DNA of 64,000 nt from Paramecium sonneborni (GCA_905182985.1 CAJJDN010000039.1:478434-542433); one strand, 5' to 3'; counted from the stretch's first letter, positions 1-13,054 are shown. Notes: generated by a model not told the origin, from the letters alone. Made by a program: numbers and translations.

Positions 1-2226
1 GAAAATAATATACATCATTCTATAGTGGTAATTGAATGGTCAAACACATTATTACATTTTCAATAAAATTGTTTTTATTCTTAATGAAGGAGTCTTGAGA
101 ATTATATATTTTCGAACTTTTTCCAACCATCAAAAATTTTTCAACTAATCCATCATGAACTTATCCAATTGAAGTTGGCAATAATTGATCGATTGAAGTT
201 ATTTAATCATCAATATCATAACCAAAAAATTATTTAAAATTGCTAGAATATTTTTGATCAATCTATCCAAAAGAATCAAATGAAACTAAAGATGTAACTG
301 AAATAGCTTCACTATTAATATATTTTAAAATATGAAATGATTATTTAGACATAAAAAGTGATTCTTTTTGAACAGATTATAATTTATCAGCTATTTTTAG
401 TTAGTTATTTAAATCATCTAAACAAATTATTGATAAGAGTAAATTAATTCGAAGAGTTAAAATATTTTCCAAATCTGGATCTTCTCGTTTTTACAAGAAT
501 TCTTTATATAATTTTCGAATCTTTTCAATTTAAATGAATATTTTATTAGATTAAAAAAGTAAGGAATCAAAATCCTTCAGTGTTCCATTTTGATAAAATA
601 ACCAAAACTCTTTACAAAAATTCACTTATTTCATAATATTTGTCATCAATTCATTTTCATAAAAAAAATATAAATTTAAATCGCTTAATGTCTTAAATTC
701 AGATTTATTTATTATATATTTAGACCGATTTTATTATTCTAATTCTTTCTTATTATCACATTAAATTTTCTTTGTTAAATTCAAAAAAAATTATGGTGAT
801 TAATGATTGTTCTTTTAAAATCTATTAAAATTAATAACAATATCCTAAATACTTTTATATGATAAATATTAATTTTCTCTATATTTTTATAAAAATGTTG
901 AAAATTTTATTGTTAATTATTCGAAAGCTTCTATTGGATACTCTTTTCTCATAGATATTTTTATTAATTTTTAAAACTAATATTGTATCCATAGATAAAA
1001 AATTTCATAATCTAAACAATCATTTTATGAAAAAAAATTTGATAAGTTTTAAGTGCATGGACAAAGAACATCTTAACAGTTTTTACAATGAACAGCTAGG
1101 CATTTTAAAAACATAAAATAATTATTTTTGTTTATCGTGAATGGCGTAGAAAGTAATACTAAATATTCTAAAGGGTATTCATTTAATGAAAAATTCTTAA
1201 ATAAACAAAAGTTTAAGCTCTCCTTTTCATAATATCTACTAAAAAATATTGAAATACTCATAAAAATTATCTATGAATATTATAAAATATTACTGGTATG
1301 AATAATGAACAGGTCAAAAAGATAATTCCATCATTTTAATTCGAAAAAATCCATACACTAACCAAAATCCCATATAACATTGAAATTATTAAAAATCTTG
1401 TATAAAAAATAGTTTCATATGTAAACCCGAATGGAACTTGTGTAAAAACATCAACTAAAATAATTATCATAATAAAGTAATAACAGGAATGTATAATAAC
1501 ATAATGGTGATTCATCATAAGTTTCCAAAATGATAATAATATAAGCAGTTAATGTGAAAAGATTGTAACATAATTCAATTTGGAGAATTTCCTTAATAGC
1601 CCCTTTTATAAAAACTCATAATTTCTAAAGCAAAACATAGAAATAATTCCTGATATTGAAACCATTATTATTCCAATAAAACTTATAATTAAATAATGTG
1701 GTGAAATAATTGAGAAACATTAAAGGGGTTCAATAGTTGCATGCTGTGCCAAATATGATTATTTTTCGCATGTTATAACTCCAACCATGCATTCATTAAA
1801 TGGAGTTAAAAAAAACCATTAAAAATTCTAAAAGTAAAATTTTATAATTTTGTTTATAGGGGAGTTGGATGGTAATTGCTAAAAATGTATACTTAATTTT
1901 ACTTTTACGAGAATTTGGAATAAGCAAATCATAAATATAAAGCACATTATAATAAATATGGTGTAGTAAACACATTTTGTTAATGGATCATATTAAATAA
2001 CAGCACATATAAAAGGAATTGATGATAATTAGAAAACTTAAGCTAAAAAGTCATTTTCATAATATTTTATCTCTTTTGTTTCAAATTGACTATATATATA
2101 TCCAATAAGTTGAACATAGTAATATACAATCATCAGTATATTTCCGTAATCAACATCTGTTTTTCTTCTTTCAGTGTTTAATCCAATAGTGATAAAGTAT
2201 GATGTGAGTTTTGAAAAAAATCGCAT
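1..2226 (-). CDS. TmcB-like multi-pass membrane protein, 3' end beyond window
   Basis: The gene starts at 2226 (MRFFSKLTSYF) and stays open to the left edge, so the C-terminal half is missing. The N-terminal third is a series of hydrophobic segments. A Cys-rich stretch ending in DVLCPC and a helical region follow. Near the edge comes the family signature, an FFGYDIDD segment and then a LLPTSIGQVHDGLVEKFL-type motif. The same blocks occur in the same order in the genes at 13848 and 18906, and a 23-nt intron (1271-1293) sits where the 13848 gene has one. The layout matches ciliate proteins named after Dictyostelium tiny macrocysts protein B (TmcB), with a PAS-like fold around the motif. A sensory or signalling membrane role is inferred. 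No internal TGA was found outside the intron. Confidence 0.75.
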
Positions 2227-3727
2227 GATTATAAATTAAAAATTAATTTTGTAGAGACCCCCTATTAAACTCAGAATTCATCTTTGCATTTATGAAACTC
2301 ATACAATCAAATTTTAAATTAACACTCCTTTTTTCCTAATTTTAAAAGTAGCCCTAATTTTAACAAAGTTAGATTTTAAAACATTTTTTATCATCGTTTT
2401 ACAATAGTTTTGTTGAATTTTTTAATATAATTAGAAAGTGAATAGATAATACAATACTTTTAATTAGAGACAACATTGATCTAAATTGTGAATGGTTGAT
2501 TATAAATAAAATTAATATTATTCAATTATCAATACGCATTGGTCATGCATATTAAGAAACTAATCGTAAACTTAATTGATATGAAATGTCTTTAATTAGA
2601 TTTGATCCAGAAAAGATGATTCTAGTAATTCAGTTATCTTTTTATAAATGAAAAAACTTTAGTATCCCTGCTTAGACTGAATTTTTAATCATTGAAATTT
2701 ATAAGTTCATAAGAAACATTATGAAAATTTTATAAGGAATTCAATTTTACTTTATAAACTGTATTAATTTATATTGAATCTTTATTAATTTGTATCAACT
2801 CTCCTTTTCAATTTAAGATTTCCTTATAAATCTAAATTCCCAAATTTTCATTCCTTTTATAACTTTTTGAGTAAAAAACAATCTAATTGAACATTTTTAA
2901 AGTTTGGATTTCCCATTAAGTGTCAAAACCAATATTTCTTAATTCAAAAAATTTAGCACCCAAAAAAAGGCAATTTATTATTATTTATTTTTTATATGTG
3001 TCTAGTTTAGTTTTAAATATCAGTATTTTCAGCATTTTTTGCAATCACATACATTTCTTAAGCTGTAGGAACATAATTCCAACAACAAAACTCAAAACTA
3101 TATGACAATATAAATTTATTCTCTCCCTCTAATCTGAATAGACTATTTTCAAAAAACTATAAAGTTAAACAGCTCCATTAATAAAAGCAATCACTAATAG
3201 AAGATAATTAACTATGCCATCAAATTCAATATCAGTTATTAATTCAGTCTTATTCAAGTATTCGACATCTTTATTTCTATTTGTGTTATGAATTCAATCA
3301 ATTAAAGAATTATTTTCTTTTCTTTCTCTCCTTTATTATAACTTGAAGTTGTTCAAAATATCTATACTGAATATCTGTCCATTTTACTTTCCATACGATA
3401 CTAAGATTAATCTAAAATCTGCACTCCTTTCTTTATCTAAACAATATCATCAACTTTACTCAAAACTCTTAAATTTAATCACTAAATACGATTGATAAAA
3501 TACAATATTTTAAATTGTATCAAATTGAAAAAGTTCAATCAGTATTAAATAAGTTTAATTTAATACTAGAATAAAAATAAATAGTTCAAAGTTTTTTCTA
3601 ATTTTTTACTTGAAAAAATATTAAATATTCTTTAGATGTCTTTAGTAAGAATCATCATCATAAATTTTGAATTAAAAAAAAATATTTTTCGAAAAATGTT
3701 AATGCAATAATTTTATTAAATTATATA
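2227..3727. other. Spacer with a possible coding remnant
   Basis: About 1.5 kb of AT-rich sequence between divergent genes. It holds the 5' flanks of both neighbours. Apart from the minus-strand stretch at 2808-3293, listed separately, I see no supported gene. Confidence 0.5.
2808..3293 (-). pseudogene. Possible degraded membrane-protein fragment
   Basis: On the minus strand one frame is open from 3293 to 3048, interrupted by TGA at 3045-3047, and open again to a TGA at 2808. The first part has strong hydrophobic segments (GIVNYLLLVIAFI, HIVLSFVVGIMFL) with a charged loop between, unlike random AT-rich sequence. I found no start codon and no intron that removes the TGA. It could be a decayed gene or an exon I could not join. 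With only one stop codon in this code, open frames of 80 codons arise by chance, so support is weak. Confidence 0.25.
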
Positions 3728-4152
3728 ATGATTTCTGTTTAACCAGAAGGTTCAAAACCATAGAAATTTTAAGGAGGTCGAATTCATTTAAGGCCTATTG
3801 ATAGCATAGGAAGAGACTTTGATTTAGGAACTATTGAAACTAAAGGAAGAAGACATTTTTCTTTTGATCCAACACCTGTTATGCAATATAAACCTCAATT
3901 AAGGGTTGGCTTTCCGAAAAATGTCACTAATCCTGAAATATTATTCACCTACAAGAGTCAAGGAGGGCCTGATAAATTAACATACATGCCTCCAATCAAG
4001 AAGCACAAAGAGTTTATTTCAACAATGAGAAAAACCGTAATTAACAAAGAAGTAATTTTATGAATTTATTTTAGTATGAAGAATAATAAACTGAAAACCG
4101 CAGAATGATTGAGGAGTTGGATGTTTGGGAAAAAAAGTTTAGAAAAAAATGA
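3728..4152 (+). CDS. Hypothetical small basic protein
   Basis: Starts MISVQPEGSKPQ. A 23-nt intron at 4052-4074 restores the frame, giving 133 aa ending ...WEKKFRKK. The length without the intron is a multiple of three. The protein is basic and proline-containing, with no membrane segment, and its tail looks alpha-helical. I do not recognise the family. It lies 38 bp upstream of the next gene on the same strand. The gene model is well supported; the function is unknown. Confidence 0.7.
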
Positions 4153-4190
4153 TTATATTAGCATATATTACTAATTAAAAGATATTAATA

Positions 4191-5122
4191 ATGTAAATTA
4201 TTAAGAGCAAAGCAGTGCAATAATTGGTACATCGTTCCTAATACAATAAAATCGTATGGCAATCATCTAATCCATATAATAAAAGATGGCAATACAAATT
4301 TAAGAATGCTTATTATACATATCCCAGAGATATTAATTAAGAGCATACTTATGTTAAAACCCCAAAAGATAATTGGGAATCAGTTCCACTTGGATGGGCT
4401 TGGATCTAAGATTTATTACATAGACACGTATACAATTTAATTCAATTTTAGGTGCCAAATTTTTCATGTTTAATTGAAAGAAGACACAGATTATTTGATA
4501 AGTTTAATGTTTATTTCTTGCCTGCATTCAGTCTTTTCTTTTATCAATTTTATCCTTTAGCATTTGGATTCAAAGTATTAAATCATAATTATGAGCTAGG
4601 TTTTAACAGTATTGCCTTTAGCCATGTTATATGTGAGAGCCAGAGATAAATGCGGTGATCCTGATTTCAAAGAAACATATCTTAGAGATATGCTATATAA
4701 AAATAGTGAAATAACTGCTCTTTTTAAAGATGAAACACTTCATGTTTTAGATTACGATTGCGAATACGATCGTGGATATCCTTGTCCTGAAAAATTCCCA
4801 GAATTCAAGAATAAGGTATATCAAGTACTATTTTTTAGTTTTGGTAATTTTTCAATACTGATACATCAATGACAACTGGATATTTCAAAATGGCTGATGT
4901 GGAATCAGGTGCAGTGATGAATTTGAAATTTAAAACCATGCCTGTACCAGGAAAATATAGATATTAAATTGGAGAACCATTTTATTTTTATGATTTAAGA
5001 GGTATTCTTTTTTTTTAATTTCTAAAGCTGAAATTACTCACAATGGATAACATAAAGAAGTTGTTTTAGTTGATGAGAAAGTAGCATTGCAAAAAATAAG
5101 ACCATTTTTATTAATTATTTGA
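4191..5122 (+). CDS. Hypothetical protein, possible mitochondrial inner-membrane subunit
   Basis: Four introns (4428-4451, 4600-4621, 4816-4838, 5002-5027) join five exons into 278 aa; every join restores the frame. The start MQIIKSKAVQQLVHRSQ is basic and amphipathic, like a mitochondrial presequence. A tryptophan- and tyrosine-rich region follows, then one hydrophobic segment (about residues 100-120, YFLPAFSLFFYQFYPLAF). The rest is soluble with many acidic residues and a CEYDRGYPCPEKFP segment. This pattern would fit a ciliate-specific respiratory-chain or ATP-synthase subunit, but that is inference only. The last intron ends in AAG rather than TAG. Confidence 0.65.
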
Positions 5123-6599
5123 AAAATAAACAAAATATCAATCTAGGAAATTAAAATTATAATCAATCTCATTACTTTATTGTAATTTGCGATATGTGCT
5201 TGATTTTCTTTCTTTTTTATTTATTTATTTTTGAACTTTTTTTTTTTTTATTTATATTATGCTTCCAATTTTATATCTTTTAAACTGCTTATTATTTATT
5301 CAATGGCAAAGTCATACCATAATTGATCTGTAATAAAAAAGGAGTTTTAATTCTTAAACATTTAAAAAGTATACTTTATTATTCAATTTAATCCGAATTA
5401 TTATTGAATTTGAACTATTTCTTAATAATCTGTTGTAAGTAGATTATTGTCATGAAAAATTTCGTATTAGAATTTTAAAATCCTCTTTTTCTTAAGAATT
5501 AAGAGATTTTATTTCATAAATTTTCCATTTCTTAGACAAACGCTAGTTTTTTAATCAAAACTTGGCTTTTTTTAAACATTGATATTATTTAATTTTTTTC
5601 TTTGATATATGTTAGTAGGTGAGATAAAATTTAGTTTATTATGACTTTTTTTTTTGAGATTAGTAGTAAAAGACCGAAGTTATTGAGTGTATTACTCAAT
5701 AGTCTAAAATATACTTCAAGTTAAGTAAGTTTAACAAGTTAGTTTCTAGATTCTCAAGATTATGAAGAAATTAGCCTTGTTTTGAATTTTATTAATTTAT
5801 TTGAGGTTTTCAATAATAGTTAAAATCAATCCATCAGAAACTAAAGATTCATTTTACTTTTATAATTATTTTTTTTTGGAAATATCCTTCAAAAGCATTT
5901 TGTAAATTCTTATTTTTCCTCTAATAATCTCATGCATATATCAATGTCTTATTTTTTCTTCTTTTAGATAATATTTTCATTGAATTTCACTAATTTCTTT
6001 TCTTTTTTTGTAACTCATTAGATTATCGATTATTTTATAATCTGTTGCAATCATTAATAAAAACTTAAAATTGCTCAAGGATTCAATAAGTTGTTTGGCT
6101 GGTGATGATTTTTATTGCTCAGTTTAATTAAATCAAATTGAAATTAATGTGAAGACATATAACCATAATCATTTAGCTTTAAATTTCTATTAAGCTGGAT
6201 AACTATTGCTTAACCTAATGTTTTAAAATAGAATTTATTATGGCTAAATTTGAATATGATTCTCCTAAAATTGGTTTTTTTTTCAAAAGCAATGGTTCTC
6301 ATTTTAAAAAACAATTTGCTTCCCTTTAATTTAATTATTCGAGTGAATAATCGAAATTATTTTAAACTTATTTTCTTTGATTTTACGATGATGGTTTCTG
6401 TGTAGACTCTCGTCCATCAAAAGCATTACCATTCTAATTATTTTTCTAATTTTTAATATACAGATTCAATATCTTTAGAAATAGGATAGATTTCTTAAAT
6501 TAATTGTTTCCAGTTCCTTGGTATTTTTTGTTGTGCTCTTAGAATTATAATTATTCAGAGTCTCTAATTTTTACATTTTTATTATTTTTTCATTAAATA
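5123..6599. other. AT-rich spacer without a supported gene
   Basis: Nearly 1.5 kb with long T runs. On the minus strand near 5.9-6.1 kb there are short protein-like stretches in different frames, separated by TGA, that I could not join with introns. They may be remnants. The right end contains the 5' flank of the first channel gene. Confidence 0.5.
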
Positions 6600-8142
6600 A
6601 TGAATTAATTTTTTACAGAGAGAGGTGTTTAAGGGAACAAAGTATCTATGGTACCTAATGATTCTGTAGTTAAAGTGGTAAAAATTGAAAACCCTGTAAG
6701 ATTAAGAAAAGAGAGTAGAAGCTTTGCAAAAACTCAGAAACCAGAATCAAATATTTTAAATGATGGGGATAAAAAAAAATCATCTTTCGAAGATAGTAGA
6801 ATAACTATGCTGTTATTTGAGAAATATAAATCTGTTGAATTAACAAGATTCTTTACAATAGCTGCTAGTATGATATTAATAGTTTTGGAATATGAATATT
6901 CGTATAGCACATAATTAACAAGAATATTAGAAGAAGAAATGAAATTATTTCTTTATTTAATAATGTTCTTTACAATTGTTAGTAGTAATTTATTTATTTA
7001 TAAATAAATAAGTTGTTCTGACTTTTGTTAGTTACCAAGTTTTGATGGCCTATTAAAAAGAAGCCTAAATGATCACACCTCAAGCAAGCTTATCTGAAAC
7101 ACCCTTAATATGGGGTATTGTATGGGAAATTTTGCTTTTAATTTTAAATCCAACTCCATATACTTGTTACTAAAAAATAGAATTTCAACAAAGATACACA
7201 GATACAATTAGATTTTATTATTTAAATGAAATTTTCACATTTCTTGGAATGTTTAAAGGATTCTTATTGTTGAATATAATTTTTAAATTCTAGAAATATT
7301 CATCATCAAGAATAGGTCGAATCTGTAGATTATATTCAGCTGATTTTAATACACATCTGATGTTAAAATTATGTATAAGAGATAAGCCATTTGAAACATT
7401 ATCAATTCTATTTGCAGGAGGAATGTTTGTGTTTGGATATTCTTTAGAAGTTGCAGAAAGAGCCCTATTTAGATTAGAAGACTCTTTAGATCCTTCTTAC
7501 ATAAGTAATAGATTTTGGATTAATCTTATTACTATTTTTACTGTAGGATATGGTGATTTTTTCCCTTATACTGATTTAGGTAGAGTAGCGATGGCTTGTA
7601 GTGTAGTCTACGGAGTTGTGGTTACTTCTCTCTTTACTGCTACTCTATATAGTTTATTAACTCCATAGAATGGTGAATGTTTGGTATGGGCATTATTAGA
7701 AAAGGCAAATGTAAGAAACACAATATAAAACGTTAGTGGAAATATTTTACTAAAGTTGAATGATTTATCTAAGAAACACTCTGGCTAATTTAAAACCATC
7801 GAGGAAACTTTCATTGTTAAAGATTAGATAGCAATTTTAAATAATTTATTATAAGAGGTTGTTACTTTAAAAAGGTAATATCGTGACATTGATGGTGAAG
7901 AATTTATGGCTATGGTTAAAAGAAAATTTAAGGATATCAACGGATAATTTGAAGATGTATAAGAATTCTTAGAGAAACTTTAAAAATAATAAAAACTTAT
8001 TAGTTCTACTATAGAAAAGCCTTTCGATTTTTCAGTTAAATAATCGATCAAAGTTAAAGAGTCTAGTAAAGATGATGATTTCTTTGATAATCTTAATGAA
8101 ACAAATAATTGCTCATACTTAATGCGTTTCGAAGATGACTGA
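6600..8142 (+). CDS. SK-like potassium channel, copy 1
   Basis: About 504 aa. The ATG at 6600 (MNQFFTERG) is in frame with a second at 6648; I take the upstream one. The N-terminus carries the array signature SSFEDSRITMLLFEKY, followed by about six hydrophobic segments. The pore loop is TVGYGDFFPYTDLGR (filter at 7546-7557), with an S6 helix after it. The cytosolic tail has an RQYRDIDGEEFMAMVKRKF motif and a helical end. The SxGYGD...P.T..G(R/K) pore resembles small-conductance calcium-activated potassium channels, a family greatly expanded in ciliates. Only one intron is present (28 nt, about 6990-7017, ending AAG). Introns found in copies 3 and 4 at three other positions are absent here. 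First of four tandem copies, 43 bp before copy 2. Confidence 0.82.
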
Positions 8143-8185
8143 CATTTGATTTATAATTTATAGATATAATTAATGTTAATGATAA

Positions 8186-9614
8186 ATGAATTAAAACGAT
8201 TCGATTAATTAAGTGACTTATGCTACACAATTTAAAACAGGAATAGGCACTATGGCCTATGAAAGATCCTTCTATACAGGAAGAGAAGATATACAATAGA
8301 AGGAAAATAGTTATCAAAAAGTTTAATAAAAAGACATCTCTTTTGAAGATAGTCGAATTACTAAATTGATAATGGAATCACATAAATTAATAGAAAATTT
8401 TAGGTTATAATTGATGCTTGTAATAACTGCTTTATGGTTTATAGAGGTAATAATATCTTTTATAATAGATTGATGATGAATTATTCATTGAAAAACAAGG
8501 ATCAGATTTAATACTATGGCTTACATTTTCTTTAAATTTGATTCTCATCATATTCACTTATTTGAGTTACCTCACTTTAATGAATTATTGGAAATCAACA
8601 CTACTTATTCCTAAAGATTAATCATTCTTTCACTCTGATCAAATCAAACCATGTTTAATAGAAATTTTATTCCTATTAATATTCCCTACAGTATTTACTC
8701 GTGGTAATTAAAATAGTTTTATATAGAAATGCATATAACCTTTACTATAAAAAACAATGAATATTATTATACAGTTAATGAAATTATAATAATGATAAGT
8801 ACTTTGCGATCATTCTAAATATTATTTATACTTTTGAGATTATGCAGATTTTATAATAGCTAAACATAGAGATTATCATTAAATTATGGAATATCAATGA
8901 CTCCACAATTTCTGTTCAAGTATATGATTCTTTCTTAACCAACAACATTAATTATATCAATCTTTAGTGTAACATTTTGGTATTGTACAATAGCGATGTG
9001 GATAGCAGAAAAATCATTGTAGAGAGAAAATTTATAAACAATTTAATTATTGTAATTTATTAAAAATTAGAATTAGTAAACATTGTTTTTTAGAAGTTAT
9101 TTTATCTCTTTTGGCTTATGCTTATGAAGATTATGTTCCAATAACTAATTTAGGGAGAATCATTTTATCTTATGCTGCTTATGCTGGCTTTGTTATGGTT
9201 TCAATTCTTATAAGTGCCATTATTCAAGCATTTGAATAGGATTATGGAGAATATTAAGCATGTGTTTTACTTGATAAATTATTAATGAAAGAGAATATGT
9301 ATTAAGTAACTAGTAATATTGGAGAATAATTTTACTATATTATGAAGTTTGATAAGAATCCTTTTACATACAATAGAGTTAAAATAATTCAAAATGAATT
9401 GAAAGAATTCTAGATGTTAAAAAGATAATATAAAAGTATAATCTCTGAGAATATTACGAATTTATTTAAAAGAAGAACAAGAGAATCTAACGATATTTTA
9501 GATGAATTATAAGATGTTATGAAGATGTCAAAATATTAAAATAAGCAAATATATGAAATGCTTGAAGAATTGATTTCCTTATAAAATTATCATTATCACA
9601 ATTGGTATGATTGA
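8186..9614 (+). CDS. SK-like potassium channel, copy 2, with altered filter
   Basis: About 454 aa, starting MNQNDSINQVTYATQF. The array signature ISFEDSRITKLIMESHK and the membrane segments match its neighbours. Introns of 22 nt (after ALWFIE) and 23 nt (after FTR) restore the frame. A third lies just before the pore and could be 19 or 25 nt with the same frame. The pore reads LLAYAYEDYVPITNLGR: the GYGD filter is replaced by AYED (9120-9131), while the flanking Pro and the NLGR segment remain. The tail is shorter and lacks the DGEEF motif. A subunit with this loop is unlikely to conduct K+ in the usual way. It may be a regulatory subunit of a mixed channel (inference). Confidence 0.75.
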
Positions 9615-9755
9615 AAGAACATATATGAATTTATTTTATAATATAAAGTTAGAATATATATTAATTTTCAAAATGATATTATATTCACTATAGAAAGTAT
9701 ATCTAAATATTGCTACATACCTCATTTCAATAAATAATATTAGTTATTTAATTAA

Positions 9756-11414
9756 ATGTAATTCTTTATTGGAGATGCTAAACCTTCAGAAGTTAAAAAA
9801 TTAACACTTGTAAATGAATAAGAATTGTAGAGCAACTAGTAACAGGATCATATAAAAGTGCTTCCTTTAACAAAAAAATAAACTAGTAAAAAATAGTTCA
9901 AAAGAACAAAAACAATTGTAGATGATGAAGATAACGCTTTCAAAAGTTCATTCGAAGATAGTAGAATAACAAGAATGATTTTCGAAAAAGGTAGAACTGT
10001 AGAATTAGCTAGATTTTGGTTGATTATGGCAACCGTAATTCTTAACATCTTAGAAGTATAATTATTTTGATTTAGTATGAATGTAGCTTTTCCGATTATC
10101 TTATAAAAAACTTAGAGAATGAATTGACTATATTGCTATATCTTATTTTCTCAATGACAATAATAATATTATTATTAACTATCATTGCTTATTAGATAGA
10201 TTTAGAATATCGAAAAAGCTCAAGAACAATTTCTTAAAAAGCCACTTTAGTCTAAACTAACCTTATATGGGATCTATTAATTGAAATAATAATAATTTTA
10301 CCAACTTCAAATCCCTTTACAAGAAATTAATATTTTATTTTTAGTCAAAGGGGATCTGAGGAGATTAGATTTTATACAATAAATGAAATATTCACATATA
10401 TAATGTTCTTTCGTTTATACTTGGTTCTTAATATAGGTTTCAAATTTTAAACGTATTACTCAAATAGAATTGGAAGAGTTTGGTAATTTATTTGTCTATG
10501 ATAATTTAGTCGTTTATATCAAACTCGTTTTAGTACACATTTCATGTTAAAGCTTTGTATTAGGCAATTTCCATTTTATACGTTAAGTTGGCTTTTCATG
10601 GTTGGCTTAATATAGTATACTTATTAATTAGAGATAGCTGAAAGACCACTTTTAAGAACATTTGAAACTATAAACAATTATAGTATAAGTAAAAGTTTGT
10701 GGGTTACAATGATAACTATAGCAACTGTAGGATATGGAGATTTCTTTCCTTATACAGATTTAGGAAGGATTTCTATGACATTAGGTTTGTTTTATGGTGT
10801 TACAATAACTTCACTATTTACTGCTATTTTATATAACATGCTATAACCAGATGCTGGAGAATCTAAATCTTGGGCTTTATTGGAAAAGACTCAAATTACT
10901 TAAAATATGAAATAAGCTAGTTCTAATATATTTTTTTATTTTTATAAATTAAAAAAATAGAAGAGAGTTGCAAAAAAATAGAATCTTTAAGAAAATCTTA
11001 ATGATATTCTTATAAATTTGGAAAGCCATTTGTCAGATGTAGGAATTATGTAAAGGTAATTTCATTAGATTTAATTGTAGAATGTATAGAGATGTTGATG
11101 GTGAAGAATTCATGGAAATGGTTAAGAGAAAATTTGGTGATTCTAATCATAATTTTAAAGATTTAATGTTTTATTTATAAAAAATGATGGAATAAAATTA
11201 ATTAATTCAAAATTTCTTAGAAAAAAATTAAGATTTATAATCATTTTAAGTTAAAAAATATGATGATTAAAATTTACGTTAAGGCTTATTTACTTCACCT
11301 TAAAGTTATTAAAATAAATTAAATACTGATGAAAAACTTAATAAAAACAATAATTTCTTTGAACATTTAGAAGAATCAAATAGAGATTCATATCTAATGA
11401 GTTTTCATGATTGA
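9756..11414 (+). CDS. SK-like potassium channel, copy 3
   Basis: 528 aa with three introns (20, 27 and 25 nt). Start MQFFIGDAKPSEVKK. The N-terminal signature is SSFEDSRITRMIFEKGR and the pore is TVGYGDFFPYTDLGR (filter at 10730-10741), the same as copy 1. The S6 helix (GVTITSLFTAILYNML) is followed by a helical cytosolic domain with RDVDGEEFMEMVKRKF and a Gln-rich tail ending SYLMSFHD. All key pore residues are present, so this is the best candidate for a functional channel alongside copy 1. It ends 27 bp before copy 4 begins. Confidence 0.83.
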
Positions 11415-11441
11415 TAAATAATTGATAGTTAAAATTTTATT

Positions 11442-13054
11442 ATGAATATATAAAATTAAGTCTTTGTAGAGTTGTCAGGAAATCCAGTTTCAAGGGCAAA
11501 TGAAAATGAAACAATGCTATAATAGAAAAGACTATCTGTTATCATTTTAAATTAAATAGAACAATAAAGAACAAAAAAAATTATATAAAACCAAAAACAT
11601 AATACTTTTGAGAATAGCCAAATAACAAGATTGTATTTTGAAAAATATCGTATTTTGGAATAGAGTAGATTTTTGATTATTGGTGCCACTCTAATCTTAG
11701 TTGTTTTAGAGGTTTAATGAATTTCCAATATTATAGTATGAAGTTTCGTTTTTACATCAATTAACCAAAACTTATGACGATTAAATAAAAATTTTACTAT
11801 ACTTAATTATGATTCTTACTATAGTTTCAAGTAAATTAGAATTTTATTTAGTTATTATGACATTTACTGCATATATAGCAGAACTAGAATATAAGAAACT
11901 TTCTCTTACAATTCCTAAAGCTTCTAGTATATTTTAAACTAATTTAATTTTCCATTTGTCTTTAGAAACTATTATACTACTGCCAAGTCCAACACCTTTC
12001 ACTAAGGAATATAAAATATTCTTCACCTAAAGATATTCAGACTAAATTAGATTTTATTTTATAAATGAAATCTTGACTTTTATTATGCTTTTTAGATCCT
12101 TATTGATTTTAAACATATCATTTAAATTTCAAGATTTCTATTCTAGCAGAGTCAATAGATTATGGTATTTATTATCCTTTTAATTTAAGCCGTATTTATT
12201 CAGTAGATTTTGATCCTCATTTTATATTTAAAGTGACCATTAGATAACATCCCTATAAAACTCTTTGTGAACTCTTTGTTATAGGATTATTTATCTTTTC
12301 CTATTAGTTGGAGATTTCAGAGAGATCCTTGTTAAGAACAGAAAAAGAAGTTTTATCTTAAAATTTTAATAATTCTATTTGGGTTTGTATAATAACAATT
12401 TTTACAGTTGGTTATGGTGAAAAATATCCCTCTACTGATCTTGGAAGATTTTCAATGACTTTAGGTTTATTTTATGGTGTAGCATTAACTTCCTTCTTTG
12501 TTTACAGCTATTCTCTATTCTGATCTATAACCTTTCTCTTCAGAAATACTTTCAATTACATTGTTAGATAAAGCAAATGTAAAAATCTCTATAAAGTAAT
12601 TTGCTTAAAAGGCTATGTTAAATTTAAATAAATTTAAAAAGTATTTCCATAAAAATAAATAAAAAGATGTAAGAAATAATCCTAGAATTTAATAGAGAGT
12701 GTCATAAATTAAATATATATTCCAAAAAAGTGAGAATTTAAGAAGGTAATTATAAATTCTATTTAAATTAGAAATTATAAAACAATTGACAATGAAGATT
12801 TAATTACAATGGCTGAAAGAAAATTTAAAGAAATGAATAATTTTTTTAATTAATATAATGACATGCTTGAATAAATGTAATCTTAATAAGTAGTATTGGT
12901 TGATTTGAATACACCAATAATTCAATCAATTTAGAAAAATAATACCGTGATATTTGCCAATGATGTCAGAAACAAAGAAGATAAATATTTTGAAGAACTG
13001 ATTGACTCTTAATCTCAATACCAATTATTAATGAAATTTAATAATGAAGAATGA
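11442..13054 (+). CDS. SK-like potassium channel, copy 4, frame break in S6
   Basis: Starts MNIQNQVFVELSGN. It has the signature TFENSQITRLYFEKY, introns of 25, 21, 25 and 26 nt at array positions, and a pore reading TVGYGEKYPSTDLGR: the filter Asp is Glu (12410-12421). In S6 the frame breaks. The helix starts GVALTSFF, but the matching continuation (TAILYSDLQP) is one base out of frame, and the uncorrected frame meets TGA at 12521. Either a small insertion near 12495-12500 made this a pseudogene (or is a sequencing error), or a 31-nt stretch 12477-12507 (GTG...CAG) is spliced out, which restores the frame but removes about ten S6 residues. The downstream part stays open for over 500 nt to TGA at 13052. 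Confidence 0.65.

Noticed and set aside
5700..6450. Possible minus-strand gene in the spacer
   Set aside because: Short protein-like pieces lie in different frames and no intron set of normal length joins them.
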